A model generated the notes under the pieces. It was not told where the DNA came from. It did not search any database and was given only the letters and a program-made list of their open reading frames with translations. Shown in pieces: positions 14,839 through 22,676 of a stretch of DNA of 32,964 nt. Every line of letters begins with the position of its first letter. Position 1 is the first letter of the stretch. A program made the translations under genes and the position numbers. This stretch comes from Nocardia abscessus NBRC 100374 (GTDB lineage: Bacteria > Actinomycetota > Actinomycetes > Mycobacteriales > Mycobacteriaceae). The stretch is from the NCBI RefSeq assembly GCF_000308455.1, contig NZ_BAFP01000100.1:1-32964 (forward strand), given 5' to 3'.

Positions 14839-14909
14839 CACCAGCACCACTATCAGGGTTGCGGCCGGCGAAACGGCGCTGGAGCGTCGACCGGGATCTC
14901 GGCGATCGG

Positions 14910-15989
14910 TCAGCCGAGTTCCGCCGCGGCGGGGCGGGCCAAGTCGGCCGCTCGGGCGGCGATGGCATCGCCGAGTTCGTCGGTGGTAGCCGTGCCGCCG
15001 AGATCCGGGGTGCGGACCTCACCTGCGGCGAGCACGTCGCGGACGGCTCGGTCTATCGCGGCGGCCGCGGCCGACTCGCCGAGATGGTCGAGCATCATCG
15101 CACCCGCCAGGATCTGCGCGACCGGGTTGGCGATGCCCTGACCGGCGATGTCGGGGGCGCTGCCGTGCACGGCCTCGAACATCGAGGGGCCGGTGCGCTC
15201 GGGATTGATATTGCCCGACGGCGCCAGACCGAGCCCGCCGGTGACGGCGGCGGCGAGATCGGAGAGGATGTCGCCGAACAGATTCGAACCCACGATCACG
15301 TCGAGCCGGTCCGGGTGCAGCACGAGTTCGGCGGCGAGCGCGTCGACGTGCATCTGCCGCGTCGTCACCTGCGGGTAGTCGGTCGCGACGCGTTCGAAGA
15401 CACTGTCCCAGTACGGCATCGAGTGGATGATCCCGTTGGATTTGGTCGCCGAGCACAACCGCCCGGACCGTTCGGCGGCCCGCTCGAACCCGTAGCGGAT
15501 GATCCGCTCGCACCCCGTGCGGGTGAACACCGACTCCTGGAGCACGAATTCGTCGGGGCGGCCCTCGTTGTGGATGCCGCCGATCCTGGAGTACTCGCCC
15601 TCGGAGTTCTCCCGCACGATCAGGATGTCCAGGTCGTCGGCGGTCCGGTCGCGCAGCGCCGACTCCGTGCCGGGCAGCAGGCGCACCGGACGCAGGTTGA
15701 CGTACTGACCGAAGGCACGGCGCAGCGGGATCAGCAGCCCCCACAGCGAGACATGGTCGGGCACACCGGGAAACCCGACGGCGCCGAGCAGGATCGCGTC
15801 GAAGTCCGCGAGGCGTTCCGCGCCGTCCGGCGGCATCATCGCCCCCGTGCGCAGGTAGTTCTCGCAGGACCAGTCGAATTCGGTCCATTCCACGCCGGGG
15901 AGCACGGCGTCGAGCACGCGCACCGCCGCCGCGGTGACGTCGACTCCGATCCCGTCACCCGGGATGGTGGCGATGCGGTACTCCCTCAC
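14910..15989 (-). CDS. Decarboxylating beta-hydroxyacid dehydrogenase (tartrate / D-malate / 3-isopropylmalate family)
   Basis: 359 residues from a GTG at 15989 with AGGAG five bases upstream. The family oxidises and decarboxylates a 2-hydroxy-dicarboxylate using NAD and a divalent metal. Visible: GDGIG at residues 11-15, the substrate arginine segment LRRAFGQYVNLRPVR (88-103), RENSEGEYSRIG (126-137, catalytic Tyr133), catalytic Lys183 in TKSNGI, and metal Asp216, Asp240 and Asp244 (GSNLFGDILSD). The ENSEGEYS form is typical of TtuC/DmlA-type enzymes rather than LeuB. It lies 10 bases after the semialdehyde dehydrogenase stop, in the same operon. Product would be pyruvate-like or a 2-oxoacid, feeding central metabolism. 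Exact substrate is inference. Confidence 0.88.
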   Translation of the reverse strand: MREYRIATIPGDGIGVDVTAAAVRVLDAVLPGVEWTEFDWSCENYLRTGAMMPPDGAERLADFDAILLGAVGFPGVPDHVSLWGLLIPLRRAFGQYVNLRPVRLLPGTESALRDRTADDLDILIVRENSEGEYSRIGGIHNEGRPDEFVLQESVFTRTGCERIIRYGFERAAERSGRLCSATKSNGIIHSMPYWDSVFERVATDYPQVTTRQMHVDALAAELVLHPDRLDVIVGSNLFGDILSDLAAAVTGGLGLAPSGNINPERTGPSMFEAVHGSAPDIAGQGIANPVAQILAGAMMLDHLGESAAAAAIDRAVRDVLAAGEVRTPDLGGTATTDELGDAIAARAADLARPAAAELG

Positions 15990-15999
15990 TGGCACTCCT

Positions 16000-17472
16000 T
16001 CACAGTCGCACTCCGATGTACTTGGTCTCCAGGAATTCGTCGATCCCGGTGAGCCCGCCCTCGCGTCCCAGCCCGGACTCCTTGACACCGCCGAACGGTG
16101 CGGCTGGGTTCGACACCACGCCCTGGTTGAGTCCCACCATGCCGGTCTCCAGCGCCTCGCACACCCGCAAACCGCGCCGGAGGTTCTCGGTGAACACGTA
16201 GCTCACCAGCCCGTAGGGGGTGTCGTTGGCCCGGCTCACCGCTTCGTCTTCGGTGTCGAAGACGCCGATCGCCGCGACCGGTCCGAAGATCTCGGTGTGG
16301 CACAGCTCGGCGTCGTCAGGGACGTCGGCCAGGACGGTCGCGGGATAGAACGTGCCCGGCCCGGCCTGCGCGGTCCCGCCGGTGAGCACCGTGGCGCCGC
16401 GGGCGCGAGCGTCATCGACCAGGCGCTGGACCTTGGCGACGGCCTCGCCGTCGATCAGGGGCCCGACCACGACGTCCGGTTCGGTGCCCCGGCCCATCGG
16501 CAGGGCCGCCATCCGGTCGGCGAGCCTGCGGGCGAACTCCGCGGCGACGCCGCGCTGGACGAGGATGCGGTTGGCGGCGGTGCACGCCTGGCCGATATTG
16601 CGCATCTTCGCCGCCAAGGCGCCCTCGATCGCCTCGTCCAGGTCGGCGTCGTCGAATACCAGCAGCGGCGCGTTGCCGCCGAGTTCCATCGAGGTGCGCA
16701 TCACCGTCTGCGCGCACTGCGCGAGCAACTGCTTGCCGACCGCCGTCGAGCCCGTGAACGACAGCTTGCGGGAACGATCGTCCAGGATCAGCGGCGTCAT
16801 CACCGCGGCGGGGTCGGCCGTCGTGATGACGTTGACCACCCCGGCGGGCAGCCCGGCGCCCGCCATCACCTCGGCCAGCGCCAACATCGAAAGGGGCGTT
16901 TGCTCGGCAGGTTTCACCACGCAGGTGCAGCCGGCGGCGAGCGCGGGCGCGATCTTGCGCGCCCCCATGGCCACGGGGAAGTTCCAGGGCGTGATGAGCA
17001 AGCTCGGGCCGACCGGCTGCCGGGCCACCAGGAAACGAGAGCCACCGGTCGGCGCGGGCATGTACCCGCCGTCCAGGCGCACGGCTTCCTCGGCGAACCA
17101 GCGGAAGAACTCCGCGGCGTAGGCGATCTCGCTGCGCGCCTCGGCCAGCGGCTTGCCCATCTCGAGCGTCGCGATCAGCCCGAGCCGGTCGGTCTCGGCC
17201 AGCAGCGCGCGATGCACGCGCATCAGCAGATCGCTGCGTTCCCGCGGCGGCGTGGCCGCCCAGCTCGGTTGCGCCGCGCATGCCGCGTCCAGCGCGGCGA
17301 GCCCGTCGGCCGGGTCCGCGTCGGCGACCGCGCACAGCGGTGCACCGGTCGCCGGATCGAGAACCGGCAGCGTCCGCGCGGTCGCACGCCACTGCCCATC
17401 GATGAACAGGCCGCGCGGCACCGTATCGATAGCGGCGCGCTCGGCTGCGCTGAGGGCGCTTTCGGTGAGCAT
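16000..17472 (-). CDS. NAD(P)-dependent succinate-semialdehyde-type aldehyde dehydrogenase
   Basis: 490 residues, the usual GabD length. ATG at 17472 with AGGAG nine bases upstream. ALDH landmarks: TPWNFPVAMG with Asn164, KPAEQTPLSMLALAE (187-201), the coenzyme turn FTGSTAVGK (239-247), catalytic base Glu263 in MELGGNAP, nucleophile Cys297 in NIGQACTAANR, then EIFGPVAAI and a C-terminal PFGGVKESGLGREGG. The overall pattern is that of class I SSADH, which oxidises succinate or glutarate semialdehyde to the diacid. Divergent from a class III aminotransferase, the normal source of such semialdehydes, across a gap containing the shared operator. A related aldehyde, such as aspartate or malonate semialdehyde, is possible. 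Confidence 0.92.
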   Translation of the reverse strand: MLTESALSAAERAAIDTVPRGLFIDGQWRATARTLPVLDPATGAPLCAVADADPADGLAALDAACAAQPSWAATPPRERSDLLMRVHRALLAETDRLGLIATLEMGKPLAEARSEIAYAAEFFRWFAEEAVRLDGGYMPAPTGGSRFLVARQPVGPSLLITPWNFPVAMGARKIAPALAAGCTCVVKPAEQTPLSMLALAEVMAGAGLPAGVVNVITTADPAAVMTPLILDDRSRKLSFTGSTAVGKQLLAQCAQTVMRTSMELGGNAPLLVFDDADLDEAIEGALAAKMRNIGQACTAANRILVQRGVAAEFARRLADRMAALPMGRGTEPDVVVGPLIDGEAVAKVQRLVDDARARGATVLTGGTAQAGPGTFYPATVLADVPDDAELCHTEIFGPVAAIGVFDTEDEAVSRANDTPYGLVSYVFTENLRRGLRVCEALETGMVGLNQGVVSNPAAPFGGVKESGLGREGGLTGIDEFLETKYIGVRL

Positions 17473-17531
17473 CGTCGGTGGCTCCTTTCGTCACCGCGCA
17501 GCGTTCGGCCATTGCTGCGACCCGTGCCGCC

Positions 17532-17562
17532 ATGTTATGCATATTGTCAACAATCCGACAAT
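17532..17562. promoter_or_regulatory. Divergent promoter region with GntR-type operator, copy 1
   Basis: The palindrome ATTGT-CA-ACAAT (17543-17554) is followed by CCGACAAT, so ATTGTC...GACAAT also forms a wider inverted repeat (17543-17562). The first 16 bases (17543-17558) are identical to 21863-21878. On the minus strand a TAACAT -10 (17537-17532) with TTGTCG 18 bases further up places the operator across the promoter of the dehydrogenase operon. No clear plus-strand promoter is visible for the aminotransferase. Confidence 0.7.
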
Positions 17563-17605
17563 AGACAACCCCCGCATCGACCCGCGCTCCGGGAGGCGAA
17601 CCACC

Positions 17606-18847
17606 ATGACCGAGCTCTCGCCCATCCTGAAACAGGCCACTCCGGTGACCGTCGACCACGGCGCGGGGTGCTATCTCTACGGCACCGACGGCCGCCGGTA
17701 TCTGGACTTCACCGCCGGTATCGGCGTCACCAGCACCGGTCACTGCCACCCGCATGTGGTCGCGGCGGCGCAGGCGCAGGTCGCGACGCTGATCCACGGC
17801 CAGTACACGACCGTGCTGCACCGGCCGCTGCTGGAGCTGACCGAACGGCTCGGCGCGGTGCTGCCCGAGGGGCTGGACGCGCTGTTCTTCGCCAACTCCG
17901 GCAGCGAGGCGATCGAGGCCGCGCTGCGGCTGGTCCGGCAGGCCACCGGGCGGCCGAACGTCGTCGTCTTCCACGGCGGCTTCCACGGCCGCACCGTGGC
18001 CGCCGCCACCATGACGACCTCCGGCACCCGGTTCTCCGCCGGGTTCAGCCCGCTGATGTCGGGAGTGCACGTCGCGCCGTTCCCCACCGCGTACCGGTAC
18101 GGGTGGAGCGAATCGGAAGCCACCGCCTTCGCGCTGCGCGAACTCGACTACCTGTTCGCCACCCTCACCTCGCCCGCCGAGACCGCCGCGTTCATCGTGG
18201 AGCCGGTACTCGGCGAGGGCGGCTACGTCCCGGGTAACACCGAGTTCTTCCGCGGGCTGCGCGAACGCGCGGACCGGCACGGCATCCTGCTGGTCTTCGA
18301 CGAGATCCAGACCGGCTTCGGGCGCACCGGAAAGTTCTTCGGCCATCAGCACTTCGGCGTGCGGCCCGACGTGATCACCATCGCGAAGGGCCTGGCCAGC
18401 GGGTTCCCGCTGTCGGGCATCGCGGCCTCGCGCGAGCTGATGTCGCGGGCGTGGCCCGGCTCCCAAGGCGGCACCTACGGCGGCAACGCGGTGGCGTGCG
18501 CGGCGGCCATCGCCACGCTCGACGTCATCGAATCCGAAGGGCTGGTGGACAACGCAGCCGCCCGCGGCGCACAGCTGCTGCGCGGTCTGCGCGACAGTGC
18601 CGTCAAGGCGATCGGTGACGTCCGCGGCCTCGGTCTGCTCGCGGGCGCCGAGTTCACCACGGCCACCGGCGAACCCGATCCGGCCACCGCCGCGGCCGCC
18701 CAGCGCGCCGCGGTGGACAAGGGACTGCTGCTGCTGACCTGCGGCGCGCACATGAACGTGGTCCGGATGATTCCACCGCTGATCGTGACCGATACCCAGA
18801 TCGAGGACGCTCTGGCGATCTGGTCCGAGGTGCTCGCCGAGCTGTAG
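17606..18847 (+). CDS. Class III PLP aminotransferase (4-aminobutyrate / omega-amino acid type)
   Basis: 413 residues from the ATG at 17606, GGGAGG nine bases upstream. It moves an omega-amino group to a 2-oxoacid, leaving a semialdehyde. Landmarks: GIGVTSTGHCHPHV, FFANSGSEAIEAALRLVRQA (95-114, PLP phosphate loop), HGGFHGRTVAA (123-133), VFDEIQTGFGRTG (230-242, Asp232 binds the pyridine nitrogen) and Schiff-base Lys261 in IAKGLASGFPLSG, then GGTYGGNAVACAAA. Length and motifs fit GABA transaminase and close relatives (2,4-diaminobutyrate, beta-alanine or ornithine-type enzymes). Divergent from the semialdehyde dehydrogenase, so the two probably act in sequence. The DUF3830 gene follows after 67 bases. 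Confidence 0.92.
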   Translation: MTELSPILKQATPVTVDHGAGCYLYGTDGRRYLDFTAGIGVTSTGHCHPHVVAAAQAQVATLIHGQYTTVLHRPLLELTERLGAVLPEGLDALFFANSGSEAIEAALRLVRQATGRPNVVVFHGGFHGRTVAAATMTTSGTRFSAGFSPLMSGVHVAPFPTAYRYGWSESEATAFALRELDYLFATLTSPAETAAFIVEPVLGEGGYVPGNTEFFRGLRERADRHGILLVFDEIQTGFGRTGKFFGHQHFGVRPDVITIAKGLASGFPLSGIAASRELMSRAWPGSQGGTYGGNAVACAAAIATLDVIESEGLVDNAAARGAQLLRGLRDSAVKAIGDVRGLGLLAGAEFTTATGEPDPATAAAAQRAAVDKGLLLLTCGAHMNVVRMIPPLIVTDTQIEDALAIWSEVLAEL

Positions 18848-18914
18848 CGCCGGCGAACCCCATCCGTCCACCCGCCGGGCCCGACCGGCGGCACCGATCA
18901 GGAAGCAGGACCGC

Positions 18915-19409
18915 ATGGCCCGCTACATCACCATCACGCTCACCAAAGCCGCCGTGACCTGCCGCGCCCGTCTGCTGGACGAGGAGGCTCCGCGCACCTG
19001 CGCGGCGGTGTGGAACGCCCTGCCCCAAGAAGGCGACGCCTTCCACGCCAAGTACGCCCGCAACGAGGTCTACACCCTGCTCCCCCGGATCGGCGCGGCC
19101 CCGCACCGGGAGAATCCGACGGTGACCCCGATCCCCGGCGACGTCTGCCTGTTCGATTTCGAGCCGTGGGAGATCGGCAATCCGGCCTACGGCTACGAGC
19201 CCGGCTCGGCGGCCGAGCACGAGCGCGGCGCCACCGATCTGGCGCTGTTCTACGGCCGCAACAATCTGCTGATCAACGGCGACCTCGGCTGGGTGCCGGG
19301 CAATGTTTTCGCCACGATCGAAGAAGGGCTCGCCGAGATGGCCGCGGCGTGCAACACGCTGTGGCTGCACGGCGTGCAGGGTGAGACACTCGCCTTCGCC
19401 CGCGCCTGA
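18915..19409 (+). CDS. DUF3830 family protein (cyclophilin-like fold), function unknown
   Basis: 164 residues from the ATG at 18915 with AGGA just upstream. Fits DUF3830: starts with the strands ARYITITLTKAAVTCRARL, then EEAPRTCAAVWNALPQEGDA as in small cyclophilin-like folds where a core acid/amide inhibitor groove is formed, then HAKYARNEVYTLLPRI, and a conserved aromatic C-terminal part (DLALFYGRNNLLINGDLGWV and PGNVFATIEEGLAEMA). DUF3830 genes tend to occur in amino-acid or amide catabolic clusters but have no assigned activity that I know of. Co-transcribed with the aminotransferase; a 7-bp stem-loop (18872-18891) lies between them. It may bind or process a pathway intermediate, which is inference. 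Confidence 0.8.
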   Translation: MARYITITLTKAAVTCRARLLDEEAPRTCAAVWNALPQEGDAFHAKYARNEVYTLLPRIGAAPHRENPTVTPIPGDVCLFDFEPWEIGNPAYGYEPGSAAEHERGATDLALFYGRNNLLINGDLGWVPGNVFATIEEGLAEMAAACNTLWLHGVQGETLAFARA

Positions 19410-19420
19410 AGCCCGGCCAA

Positions 19421-19452
19421 CGATGGCCCCGCGGTAACCCGCGGGGCCATCG
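19421..19452. terminator. Bidirectional terminator between DUF3830 and amidase genes
   Basis: A perfect 14-bp stem (19421-19434 with 19439-19452, core ATGGCCCCGCGG) closes a 4-base loop TAAC. It lies 11 bases after the DUF3830 stop and 4 bases after the end of the convergent amidase gene, so it serves both. No T-run on either side. Confidence 0.85.
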
Positions 19453-19456
19453 GCGT

Positions 19457-20857
19457 TCAGGAGGCCAGCACGAATTCGGCGTAGCGCGCCACCGCCAGCA
19501 CCAGCTCGTCCGAGTGGCGCGGGCCGACGATCTGCAGGCCGACCGGCAGGCCCGCCCGGGTCGTGCCGGCCGGGATGCTGATCGCGGGCTGCTGGGTGAG
19601 ATTGAACGGGTAGGTGAACGGGGTCCACTCCGGCCAGCTGCGCAGGCCGCTACCCGGTGGCACGTCGTGGCCCGCTTCGAACGCGGGAATCGGCACCGTC
19701 GGGGTGATCAGGACGTCGTAGTCGGTATGGAAGGCGCCCATGGTGATGCCGATCTGCGCCGCCACGTTGCGCGCGGCGAGATACTCGACGGCCGTGACGG
19801 TTTCACCGCGCTCCCATACCGTGCGCAGACCGGGGTCCACCCGGTCGCGCGTGCCCTCCGGGAAGCCGGACAGCATGGTGGCCGCGCCGGCCGCCCAGAG
19901 CAGTTCGAACGCTTCGCGCGGATCGCCGAAGCCCGGATCCGCGACACCGACCCGGAGTTCGGCCTCGGCGAGGCGAGCCACCGCCGCCTCCACGATCGCG
20001 GCGACTTCGGGGTCGACCGCGGCGTAGCCCAGCGTCGGCGAGTAGGCCACCCGCAATCCGCGGACGTCGCGCTGCATTTCGGCACGGAACACGGTGAGCG
20101 TGGGGGCCAGCGAGGTCGGATCGCGCGGATCCGGCAGCGACAGGATGTCCATCAGCAGCGCCGCGTCCTCGACGGTGCGCGTCATCGGCCCCGCGTGCGC
20201 CAGGGGGCCGAACGGACTGGCCGGGAACAGCGGAATCCGGCCATAGGTGGGCTTGAACCCCACGATGCCGCAGAAAGCGGCCGGGATGCGCACGCTGCCC
20301 CCGCCGTCGGTCCCCACCGACACCGGGCCCATGCCACCGGCCACGGCCGCCGCGCTGCCGCCGGAGGATCCGCCCGCGGTGGTGGACGGGTCGGCCGGGT
20401 TGCGGGTGACACCCGCCAGCCGGCTGTCGGTGACCGCCTTCCACGCGATCTCCGGAGTGGTGGTCTTGCCGAGGAACACCATGCCGTCCTCGCGCAGCCG
20501 GGCCGCCACGGGGCTGTCCACCGGCCACGGTCCGGCCGGATCGATCGAGGTGGAGCCGCGCCGGGTGGGCCAGCCTTCGGTCAGGAAGACGTCCTTGATC
20601 GAGATCGGCACACCGTCGAGCAGGCCGCGGGCGTGGCCGGACTGCCAGCGCGCCTCGGAATCCTTCGCCTGCACCAGGGCGCGATCGGAGTCGACGAGAC
20701 AGAAGGCGTTGAGCGCGCCGTCGCGGTCGGCGATCGCGCGCAGGATCGCCTCGGTCGCCTCGACGGGCGACAAGGTGCCCGCCGCGTAGGCCGAGACCAG
20801 CTCGACCGCGGTCATAGCGGTCGGGTCGGTGGGATGGTTCCTGTCGGGGTAGCTCAT
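19457..20857 (-). CDS. Amidase signature family hydrolase
   Basis: 466 residues from the ATG at 20857, AAGGAG seven bases upstream. It hydrolyses a carboxamide (or similar C-N bond) by a Ser-cisSer-Lys triad: Lys88 in GVPISIKD, cis-Ser164 in AGGSSGGSAAAVAGG (161-175), nucleophile Ser188 in GTDGGGSVRIPAAFCG (182-197). GFKPTYGRIPLFP follows as expected. The C-terminal half sets specificity and includes TPTVPIPAFEAGHD. No signal peptide, so cytoplasmic. It lies 12 bases after the stop of the hydroxyacid dehydrogenase, in one operon with it. The substrate is unknown; a small amide that yields a carboxylic acid for the other enzymes of the island is plausible. Confidence 0.92.
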   Translation of the reverse strand: MSYPDRNHPTDPTAMTAVELVSAYAAGTLSPVEATEAILRAIADRDGALNAFCLVDSDRALVQAKDSEARWQSGHARGLLDGVPISIKDVFLTEGWPTRRGSTSIDPAGPWPVDSPVAARLREDGMVFLGKTTTPEIAWKAVTDSRLAGVTRNPADPSTTAGGSSGGSAAAVAGGMGPVSVGTDGGGSVRIPAAFCGIVGFKPTYGRIPLFPASPFGPLAHAGPMTRTVEDAALLMDILSLPDPRDPTSLAPTLTVFRAEMQRDVRGLRVAYSPTLGYAAVDPEVAAIVEAAVARLAEAELRVGVADPGFGDPREAFELLWAAGAATMLSGFPEGTRDRVDPGLRTVWERGETVTAVEYLAARNVAAQIGITMGAFHTDYDVLITPTVPIPAFEAGHDVPPGSGLRSWPEWTPFTYPFNLTQQPAISIPAGTTRAGLPVGLQIVGPRHSDELVLAVARYAEFVLAS

Positions 20858-20869
20858 GGATGGGCTCCT

Positions 20870-21835
20870 TCAGCCGGGCACGTATCCCAGCCTTTTGTCG
20901 ACCACGTTGTCCAGCGGACGTCCGGCGATCCAGTTGTCGAAATTCTCGGTGAACGCATTGACGATCTCGGTGCGCCATCCGATGAAGTCACCGGAGTTGT
21001 GCGGAGTGATCCGGACATTGGGCAGTTCCCACAGGGGGTGATCGGCGGGGAGCGGCTCGGGGTCCACCACATCGAGCGCCGCCGCGGCGATCGATCCGGT
21101 GCGCAGCGCGGCGACGAGATCGTCGGTCACAACGAGTTCCCCGCGGCCGACGTTGACAAACCTCGCGTGCGGCTTCATCGCGGCGAAGGCCGCGGCATCG
21201 AACATGTTCCTGGTCTGGTCGGTGAGTGGAGCGATCGCGACGACGTAGTCGGCACCGGCCAGTTCGGCGTGCAGATCGGTGGCCACCTCGCCGAAATCCG
21301 GATCCGACGCGCGCTCCCGCCTGCCCACCGCGCGCACGCTCATCCCGACCGCGCGCAGCAATCGGGCGATGTGGCGGCCGATCGAGCCGGTGCCGACGAT
21401 CAGCGCCGTGGCCCCCGCGACCCGTTCGGATTCCCGATGCCGCCACTCGTGCCGCTGCTGCAGCAGCAGCGAGCCGGACAGATCTTTGGCGAAACCGAGA
21501 ATCTGCCCGAGCACGTATTCGGCGATCGCGGCGTCGAAGACGCCCCGGGTGTTGGTCACGACCACGTCACTCGCCCGCAGCTCGGGAAACATCGCGGGGT
21601 CGACACCCGTCGACCCCATATGCACCCACCGCAACCGGTCGGCGGCGTGCCACGCGCCGGGTAGCGCGCGGGTTCGAAAGTCGTAGACGAACAAGATTTC
21701 CGCCCCGCGCAGGGCGTCGGCCAAGCCGCGCTCCTCCGTGTACCGAATGGTGGCGCGGTCTGCTAACCGGTCCATGCGCTCGGCGTCGGGCACACTGTCA
21801 CTGTGCAGGACGGCGACGATCGGGCCCTGTTCCAC
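20870..21835 (-). CDS. D-2-hydroxyacid dehydrogenase (NAD-binding), SerA/GhrA type
   Basis: 321 residues from a GTG at 21835, apparently leaderless. It interconverts a 2-oxoacid and a D-2-hydroxyacid with NAD(P)H. The N-terminal catalytic half runs to about residue 100, with WVHMGSTGVDP near 70-80. The Rossmann fold has GTGSIGRHIARLL (148-160); GRRERASD just after could favour NADP. The catalytic triad is complete: Arg231 (NVGRGELV), Glu260 (VVDPEPLP), His279 (ITPHNSGD). Closest in pattern to glyoxylate/hydroxypyruvate reductase-like members. First gene of an operon with the amidase, divergent from the isomerase pair. Substrate unknown. Confidence 0.9.
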   Translation of the reverse strand: MEQGPIVAVLHSDSVPDAERMDRLADRATIRYTEERGLADALRGAEILFVYDFRTRALPGAWHAADRLRWVHMGSTGVDPAMFPELRASDVVVTNTRGVFDAAIAEYVLGQILGFAKDLSGSLLLQQRHEWRHRESERVAGATALIVGTGSIGRHIARLLRAVGMSVRAVGRRERASDPDFGEVATDLHAELAGADYVVAIAPLTDQTRNMFDAAAFAAMKPHARFVNVGRGELVVTDDLVAALRTGSIAAAALDVVDPEPLPADHPLWELPNVRITPHNSGDFIGWRTEIVNAFTENFDNWIAGRPLDNVVDKRLGYVPG

Positions 21836-21836
21836 A

Positions 21837-21878
21837 TTGACACACTAAGATCACATCGTATGATTGTCAACAATCCGA
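21837..21878. promoter_or_regulatory. Overlapping divergent promoters with GntR-type operator, copy 2
   Basis: Plus strand: TTGACA (21837-21842), 16-base spacer, TATGAT (21859-21864), for the isomerase/GntR operon. Minus strand: TTGACA (21870-21865), 17-base spacer, TAGTGT (21847-21842), then six bases to the GTG at 21835, giving a leaderless hydroxyacid dehydrogenase transcript. The palindrome ATTGT-CA-ACAAT (21863-21874) covers the end of the plus -10 and the minus -35, so one bound dimer could block both. The 16 bases 21863-21878 are identical to 17543-17558. Confidence 0.85.
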
Positions 21879-21921
21879 TCGTGTTCGGAGGTCGTCCCGG
21901 CTGAGCGCGAGAGGGGCCGTA

Positions 21922-22662
21922 GTGGATCTGAGCTTTCCCGACCTCGAGGGGCCCGTTGCCCAACGAGGTATCGGGATCATCGCACCGTTCGATCTCGCAC
22001 TCGAACGAGAGCTCTGGCGCTGGGCGCCGCTGGAGGTGAGCCTGCATCTGGCGCGCACACCCTACGAGCCGGTCCCGGTGTCGCTGGAGATGGCCGAGCT
22101 GGTCTCGGACGCCGCGCACCTCACCGCGGCCACCCGCAACGTGCTGCACGTGGAGCCGGAAGTGGTGGCCTACCTGTGCACGTCGGGCAGCTTCATCAAA
22201 GGTCTCAGCTACGAGAAGTCGCTGCGGGACACCATCTGTCAGGCCGGGGCGCAGGACGCGGTCACCACCTCGGGCGCGCTGCTGGAAGCAATCCGCCATC
22301 TGAACCTCACGCGGGTCTCGGTGCTCACCCCGTACGACGAGATCCTCACTCACCGGCTGCACGAGTTCCTCGCCGAAGCCGGATGCGCGGTGGTGCGCTC
22401 CGACCACCTCGGGCTCGGCGGCGGCATCTGGAAGGTCAGTTATCGCACGATCGCCGAACGCATCCTCGCCGCCGACGATCCCGACGCCCAGGCCGTCTTC
22501 GTCAGCTGTACCAACCTGCCGACCTACGACGTGATCGAGCCGCTGGAGAACGCACTCGGCAAACCGGTGCTCACCGCCAACCAGCTCACCATGTGGGCCT
22601 GCCTCGGCCGGATGAAGCTGCCGATGATGGGCCCGGGCAAGTGGCTACTCAACGTTTTCTGA
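21922..22662 (+). CDS. Maleate isomerase / Asp-Glu racemase superfamily protein with both cysteines
   Basis: 246 residues from a GTG at 21922 with AGGGG five bases upstream. The family (maleate cis-trans isomerase, arylmalonate decarboxylase, EutA) uses two lobes, each giving one active-site Cys. Here Cys86 lies in VVAYLCTSGSF and Cys196 in VFVSCTNLPTYD, spaced like Cys76/Cys194 of Nocardia farcinica maleate isomerase. VSVLTPYDEILTHRLHEFL in the middle and GKPVLTANQLTMWACL near the end are also family-typical. It would isomerise, racemise or decarboxylate a small dicarboxylate. First gene of an operon with a second family member (14 bases downstream) and a GntR regulator. Exact reaction unknown. 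Confidence 0.88.
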   Translation: MDLSFPDLEGPVAQRGIGIIAPFDLALERELWRWAPLEVSLHLARTPYEPVPVSLEMAELVSDAAHLTAATRNVLHVEPEVVAYLCTSGSFIKGLSYEKSLRDTICQAGAQDAVTTSGALLEAIRHLNLTRVSVLTPYDEILTHRLHEFLAEAGCAVVRSDHLGLGGGIWKVSYRTIAERILAADDPDAQAVFVSCTNLPTYDVIEPLENALGKPVLTANQLTMWACLGRMKLPMMGPGKWLLNVF

Positions 22663-22676
22663 AGGAAGAACATCGC

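Noticed and set aside
15934..18237. 767-codon open frame on the plus strand
   Set aside because: Antisense to the semialdehyde dehydrogenase and out of frame with the aminotransferase; no recognisable domain.
16412..18916. 834-codon open frame on the minus strand
   Set aside because: Shadow of the aminotransferase on one part and of the dehydrogenase in another frame on the other part; the real genes there have complete catalytic motifs.
19514..21664. 716-codon open frame on the plus strand
   Set aside because: Antisense to the amidase and hydroxyacid dehydrogenase; composition is Arg/His/Gly-rich and without motifs.
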